Source of the DNA: Modestobacter excelsi | Lineage (GTDB): Bacteria > Actinomycetota > Actinomycetes > Mycobacteriales > Geodermatophilaceae | Direction: 5' to 3' | DNA: 64,000 nucleotides | NCBI RefSeq assembly: GCF_005930495.1 | Contig: NZ_SJEX01000009.1 | Coordinates: 1 to 64,000, forward strand | Shown: positions 60,981-64,000 of the stretch, piece by piece | Layout: each line of letters begins with the position of its first letter | How positions within the stretch are numbered: the stretch's first letter is position 1 | The notes under the pieces: model-generated | The model's input: the letters and a program-made list of their open reading frames with translations, nothing else | The model's database searches: none | Told to the model about the DNA's origin: nothing | Translations under genes and position numbers: made by a program

Positions 60981-62204
60981 TCAGCGCTCAGATCGGCCCT
61001 GGCTCGAGCCGAGGAACTCCCGGAGGCCGGTGAGCAGTCGGTCGACGTCGGCGTCGTCGTTGTACGGCGCGAGCCCCACCCGCAGGCCGCCGGCATCGCC
61101 CAGGCCCAGGTGCCGGGATGCCTCCAGCGCGTAGAACGACCCGGCGGGGGCGTTCACACCGCGCTCGGCGAGGAACCGGTAGGCGTCGGCGGCGTCCCGG
61201 CCGGCGAAGGTGAGCAGCAACGTCGGCGTCCGGGAGGCGGCGCGGGACCACACCGTCACGCCCGGCAGCTCCCTGAGGCCGTCCTCGATCCGCTCGCGCA
61301 GCCGGTCCTCGTGCTCCTCCAGCGCCGTCATCGACGCGACGAGCCGGGCCCGCCTCTCCCCCTCGGGGCCGGCCAGGCCGGCGAGGAAGTCGATGGCGGC
61401 CGTGGTGCCCGCCAACTGCTCGTAGGGCAGGGTCCCGAGCTCGAACCGCTCCGGCACGGCGTCGGTCGAGGGCAGCAGCTTGTCCGGGTGCAGCGTCTCC
61501 AGCAGCGCAGGCGCGGCGACCAGGCAACCGCAGTGCGGGCCGAGGAACTTGTACGGGGAGCAGACGAAGAAGTCCGCGCCGAGCGCCTCGACGTCCACCG
61601 GGGCGTGCGCGGTGAGGTGCACGCCGTCCACCCAGGTCAGCGCACCTGCCTCGTGCGCCAGCGCGGTGATCGCGGCGACGTCGGGGCGGGTGCCGATCAG
61701 GTTGGAGGCGCCGGTGACGGCGACCAGCCGGGTCCGCGAGGAGAGCAGGGCGCCGACGGTCGCCGGGTCCAGCTCGCCCGTCGCGGGGTCGAAGTCGGCC
61801 CACCGAACGGTGGCGCCGCGGGCGCGCGCGGCCTGCACCCAGGGGCGGATGTTGGCGTCGTGGTCCAGCCGGGTCACCACGACCTCGTCGTCCGGCCCCC
61901 AGCCGGCCGACAGCACCCGGGACAGCTCGTAGGTCAGCGTCGTGGCGCTGCGCCCGAAGACCACACCGCCGGGATCGCCGCCGGTGAGGTCGGCGACCGC
62001 CTGCCGGGCGCCACGGACGACGGCGTCCGCGTTGCGCTCGGCCTCCGTCACCGACCCGCGGTTGGCGATCGGCGCGGTCAGGGTCGCGGCGACCGCCTGC
62101 GCGACGGCGGCGGGGGTCTGCGAGCCGCCCGGGCCGTCGAAGTGGGCGTAGCCGGCGGCCAGGGCGGGGAAGGAGGCGCGGACTGCCGCGACGTCGAGAG
62201 TCAT
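60981..62204 (-). CDS. Cysteine-desulfurase-like PLP enzyme (class V aminotransferase)
   Basis: This 407-residue PLP enzyme of the NifS/CsdA family has the opening VRASFPALAAGYAHFDGPGGSQTP, NADAVVRGARQAVADL, HDANIRPW (His of the active site), DGVHLTAHAPVDVEALGADFFVCSPYKFLGPHCG with the Schiff-base Lys in SPYKF, and the Arg of the substrate pocket in LRVGLAPYN. Long motifs are given by their ends. The mobile Cys loop of true desulfurases is not apparent, so it may act on a different amino acid. It overlaps the upstream monooxygenase gene by four bases. Confidence 0.82.
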   Translation of the reverse strand: MTLDVAAVRASFPALAAGYAHFDGPGGSQTPAAVAQAVAATLTAPIANRGSVTEAERNADAVVRGARQAVADLTGGDPGGVVFGRSATTLTYELSRVLSAGWGPDDEVVVTRLDHDANIRPWVQAARARGATVRWADFDPATGELDPATVGALLSSRTRLVAVTGASNLIGTRPDVAAITALAHEAGALTWVDGVHLTAHAPVDVEALGADFFVCSPYKFLGPHCGCLVAAPALLETLHPDKLLPSTDAVPERFELGTLPYEQLAGTTAAIDFLAGLAGPEGERRARLVASMTALEEHEDRLRERIEDGLRELPGVTVWSRAASRTPTLLLTFAGRDAADAYRFLAERGVNAPAGSFYALEASRHLGLGDAGGLRVGLAPYNDDADVDRLLTGLREFLGSSQGRSER

Positions 62205-63652
62205 CGGGAGCTGACGTTAGGCGGCCGGTCCCACCGCCACCAGCCGCGCTGGCGCCGGGCGACGGCGGCGACGATCCGGTCCGGGCGCACGAGGACCGAC
62301 CGACCGCGAAGCCAGCGCACCAGCTCGGGCGACCCCAGCTCGTCGGCCCGCACGACCCTCCCCGGCCAGCTCGGCGGGACCGGCCCGCCGGCGGTGACCA
62401 CCGCCCAGTCCGGACCGAGGACGTCGTCCAGCCGCTGCGGTCCCTCGACCGGCGGCTGCGGCAGCAGGCTCCCCACCGGGGAGCCCGGCGCGAACCGGGG
62501 ACGGCGCACCTGCGGGCCCGGGCGCAGCGGCGGGGTCCGGCTGGACGCGGTGAAGGCGGCCAGCCGCGGCACCCGGCGCACCCCGGTGAGCACCCCGCGG
62601 CGCACCAGGGCGGCGCGGTTCCCACCGCCGGTCATGAGCCGGCCCAGCAGCACCGCCAGCCGGACCAGCGAGCGGGCGTGCGGCGCGCGCTCGGCCTGGT
62701 GGGTGTCCAGCAGCGCGTCGTCGGCACCGTCGAGGACGGCGGCGAGCTTCCAGGCCAGCTGGTGCGCGTCGCGCAGGCCGAGCCCCAGCCCCTGGCCGAT
62801 GAACGGCGGGGTCAGGTGCGCGGCGTCCCCGTTGAGCAGTACGCGGCCCTGCCGCCACCGGTCGGCGACCTGCGCGGCGTACCGGTACTCGGCCGACCGG
62901 ACCACCGTGCAGCCGGCCGCACCGAACCGGCCCAGCAGCCCGTCGAGGTCGAGGTCGGCGACGGCCTCGTGCTCGCGCAGCCGGAACTCGGCGCGGTACC
63001 GGGCCCCGGCGACCGGCATGAAGGTGGCCGGCCGGACGGCGTCGCAGACCTGCTGCACGCCGGGCCAGACCGGCAGCGGCGTGTCGGCCACCAGGTCGAC
63101 GACCAACCACCGCTCCCCCGGCCCCAGGTCGCGCATCCGGGCGCCGATCTGCCCCCGCACGGTGCTCCTCGCCCCGTCGCAGCCGAGCACCGCGTCGGCG
63201 ACCAGCTGCTCCTCGGCGCCGGTGTCCCGGTCGCGGACGGTCAGACGGACCGGACCGGCACCGTCCAGGCGCACCACCTCGACGCCACCGCGCAACCGGG
63301 CCCGCGGTTCGGCGGCCAGCGCGTCGCGCAGCACCTGCTCCAGGTCGGGCTGGCTGAACATCGAGCCCTGCGGCCAGCCGTGGTCCCCGGCGCCGCGGGG
63401 GAACTCGGCCAGCGTGCGGCCGCCGCCGTCCAGCAGCCGCAGGCCGGCCATCGGCCGGCTGACGGCAGCGAACGCGTCGGCGACCCCGGCCGCCTGCAGC
63501 ACCCGCAACGACTCGTCGTCCAGGTGCACCGCCCGCGGCAGCGGGTGGGCCTCGGCGTGCCGGTCGAGCACCAGGACGTCGATGCCCCGGCGGGCCAGCA
63601 GCAGCGCCGCGGTCACCCCGACCGGCCCGGCGCCGACCACCACCACCGTCAC
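62201..63652 (-). CDS. FAD-dependent aromatic monooxygenase (PheA/MhpA family)
   Basis: The 483-residue flavoprotein has the dinucleotide motif VVVVGAGPVGVTAALLLARRG, the DG motif AVLGCDGARSTVR and the GD motif GRVLLNGDAAHLTPPFIGQGLGLGLRDAHQL. These are the class A flavin hydroxylase marks (phenol or 3-hydroxyphenylpropionate type), so it hydroxylates an aromatic compound with NAD(P)H and O2. The C-terminal third is the thioredoxin-like domain of this subgroup. It is coupled to the PLP enzyme gene by a four-base overlap, which suggests a shared pathway. Confidence 0.85.
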   Translation of the reverse strand: MTVVVVGAGPVGVTAALLLARRGIDVLVLDRHAEAHPLPRAVHLDDESLRVLQAAGVADAFAAVSRPMAGLRLLDGGGRTLAEFPRGAGDHGWPQGSMFSQPDLEQVLRDALAAEPRARLRGGVEVVRLDGAGPVRLTVRDRDTGAEEQLVADAVLGCDGARSTVRGQIGARMRDLGPGERWLVVDLVADTPLPVWPGVQQVCDAVRPATFMPVAGARYRAEFRLREHEAVADLDLDGLLGRFGAAGCTVVRSAEYRYAAQVADRWRQGRVLLNGDAAHLTPPFIGQGLGLGLRDAHQLAWKLAAVLDGADDALLDTHQAERAPHARSLVRLAVLLGRLMTGGGNRAALVRRGVLTGVRRVPRLAAFTASSRTPPLRPGPQVRRPRFAPGSPVGSLLPQPPVEGPQRLDDVLGPDWAVVTAGGPVPPSWPGRVVRADELGSPELVRWLRGRSVLVRPDRIVAAVARRQRGWWRWDRPPNVSSR

Positions 63653-63717
63653 GCCGCCGAGTCTGCCTGTCGGGGAAGTGCACGACAGGACGGTGGTCGG
63701 CCGGGCAACCTGTCGGC

Positions 63718-64000
63718 GTGGACCTGCACCTGGACGCCCCGTTCTCCCTCGACACCTGGGACGGCGTCGCCGACCCCGACCCGGCCGACCCCGACGCCCC
63801 GCCGACCGCGCGGGTGGTGCTGGCCAAGACCTACACCGGCGAGCAGCTCACCGGCTCCGCCACCGGTCACGCGCTCACCACGAACGGCCCGCGCGGTGCC
63901 TCCTACGTGGCGCAGGAGCGGATCACCGGCACGCTGGCCGGGCGCACCGGGAGCTTCGTGCTCGAGCACGGCGCCTCGATGGGCGAGGGCGTGCCGACCG
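63718..64000 (+). CDS. DUF3224 domain protein (3' end outside window)
   Basis: The frame starts at the GTG at 63718-63720 and runs off the right edge. The visible 94 residues include the DUF3224 pattern: an opening LDAPFSLDTWDGVADPDP, then ARVVLAKTYTGEQLTGSATG and ASYVAQERITGTLAGRTGSFVLEHGASM. These proteins form a lipocalin-like barrel of unknown function. Confidence 0.75.
   Translation, partial: MDLHLDAPFSLDTWDGVADPDPADPDAPPTARVVLAKTYTGEQLTGSATGHALTTNGPRGASYVAQERITGTLAGRTGSFVLEHGASMGEGVPT

Overview
The window is very GC-rich (clearly above 70 percent), gene-dense, single-contig actinobacterial DNA. Frequent GTG starts, ATGA/GTGA stop-start overlaps, a mycofactocin locus, a mycothiol-linked Rv2466c-type protein, an IdeR-type iron box, a SAM-IV riboswitch and DUF222/HNH and DUF732 proteins all point to a high-GC actinomycete. 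A member of the Geodermatophilaceae or a near relative is my best guess, but this is inference only. I saw no tRNA, rRNA, CRISPR array, insertion sequence or phage module.

Layout. 1-13 kb: the tail of a Thr/Pro-rich protein, a zinc alcohol dehydrogenase, a threonine-aldolase-like lyase, a SAM-IV riboswitch driving metY-metX, a fatty acid desaturase, then a leftward group (sigma factor with a membrane tail, gamma-carbonic anhydrase, nnrD, histidine phosphatase), a YdeI-like protein, an FAD oxidase and an NlpC/P60 endopeptidase. 13-28 kb: small unknown proteins, DoxX, glyA under a ZTP riboswitch, the TldE/TldD protease pair, a Na+/H+ antiporter fused to a UBP zinc finger beside a free-standing UBP finger, a MarR regulator, an aldo/keto reductase pseudogene with three lesions, and assorted hydrolases. 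28-35 kb: coxG, then coxM-coxL-coxS encoding a form II CO-dehydrogenase-type molybdenum hydroxylase, with a GAF/winged-helix regulator. 35-41 kb: two MFS exporters and a DrrAB-type ABC exporter with a divergent TetR gene and paired operators.

41-56 kb is the centrepiece: a mycofactocin locus. mftA, mftB and mftC lead a leftward group that continues into three mycofactocin-type SDR dehydrogenases (one frameshifted), a MoxR AAA+ ATPase and a VWA protein. mftR is divergent from mftA. mftE and mftD are divergent from each other. mftF is the last gene of a tightly overlapping trio with an NCS1 permease and an isochorismatase-fold hydrolase. rpmE2 (zinc-free L31) and an IdeR-box siderophore-binding lipoprotein sit between them. 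A 15-bp inverted repeat TGNCAC-N3-GTGCCA occurs in both the mftA and the mftD/mftE promoter regions and is the best candidate for a shared MftR operator. No mftG is present.

56-64 kb: a conserved membrane protein, an Rv2466c-like thioredoxin-fold protein lacking the second active-site Cys, an SRPBCC protein, a DUF732 lipoprotein-like protein, a frameshifted DUF222/HNH endonuclease gene, a cysteine-desulfurase-like enzyme, a flavin monooxygenase, and the start of a DUF3224 protein.

Other cross-window structure: four copies of a roughly 56-bp nested-palindrome repeat lie at gene 3' ends (6.4, 11.8, 20.0 and 48.5 kb) and look like a family of terminators.
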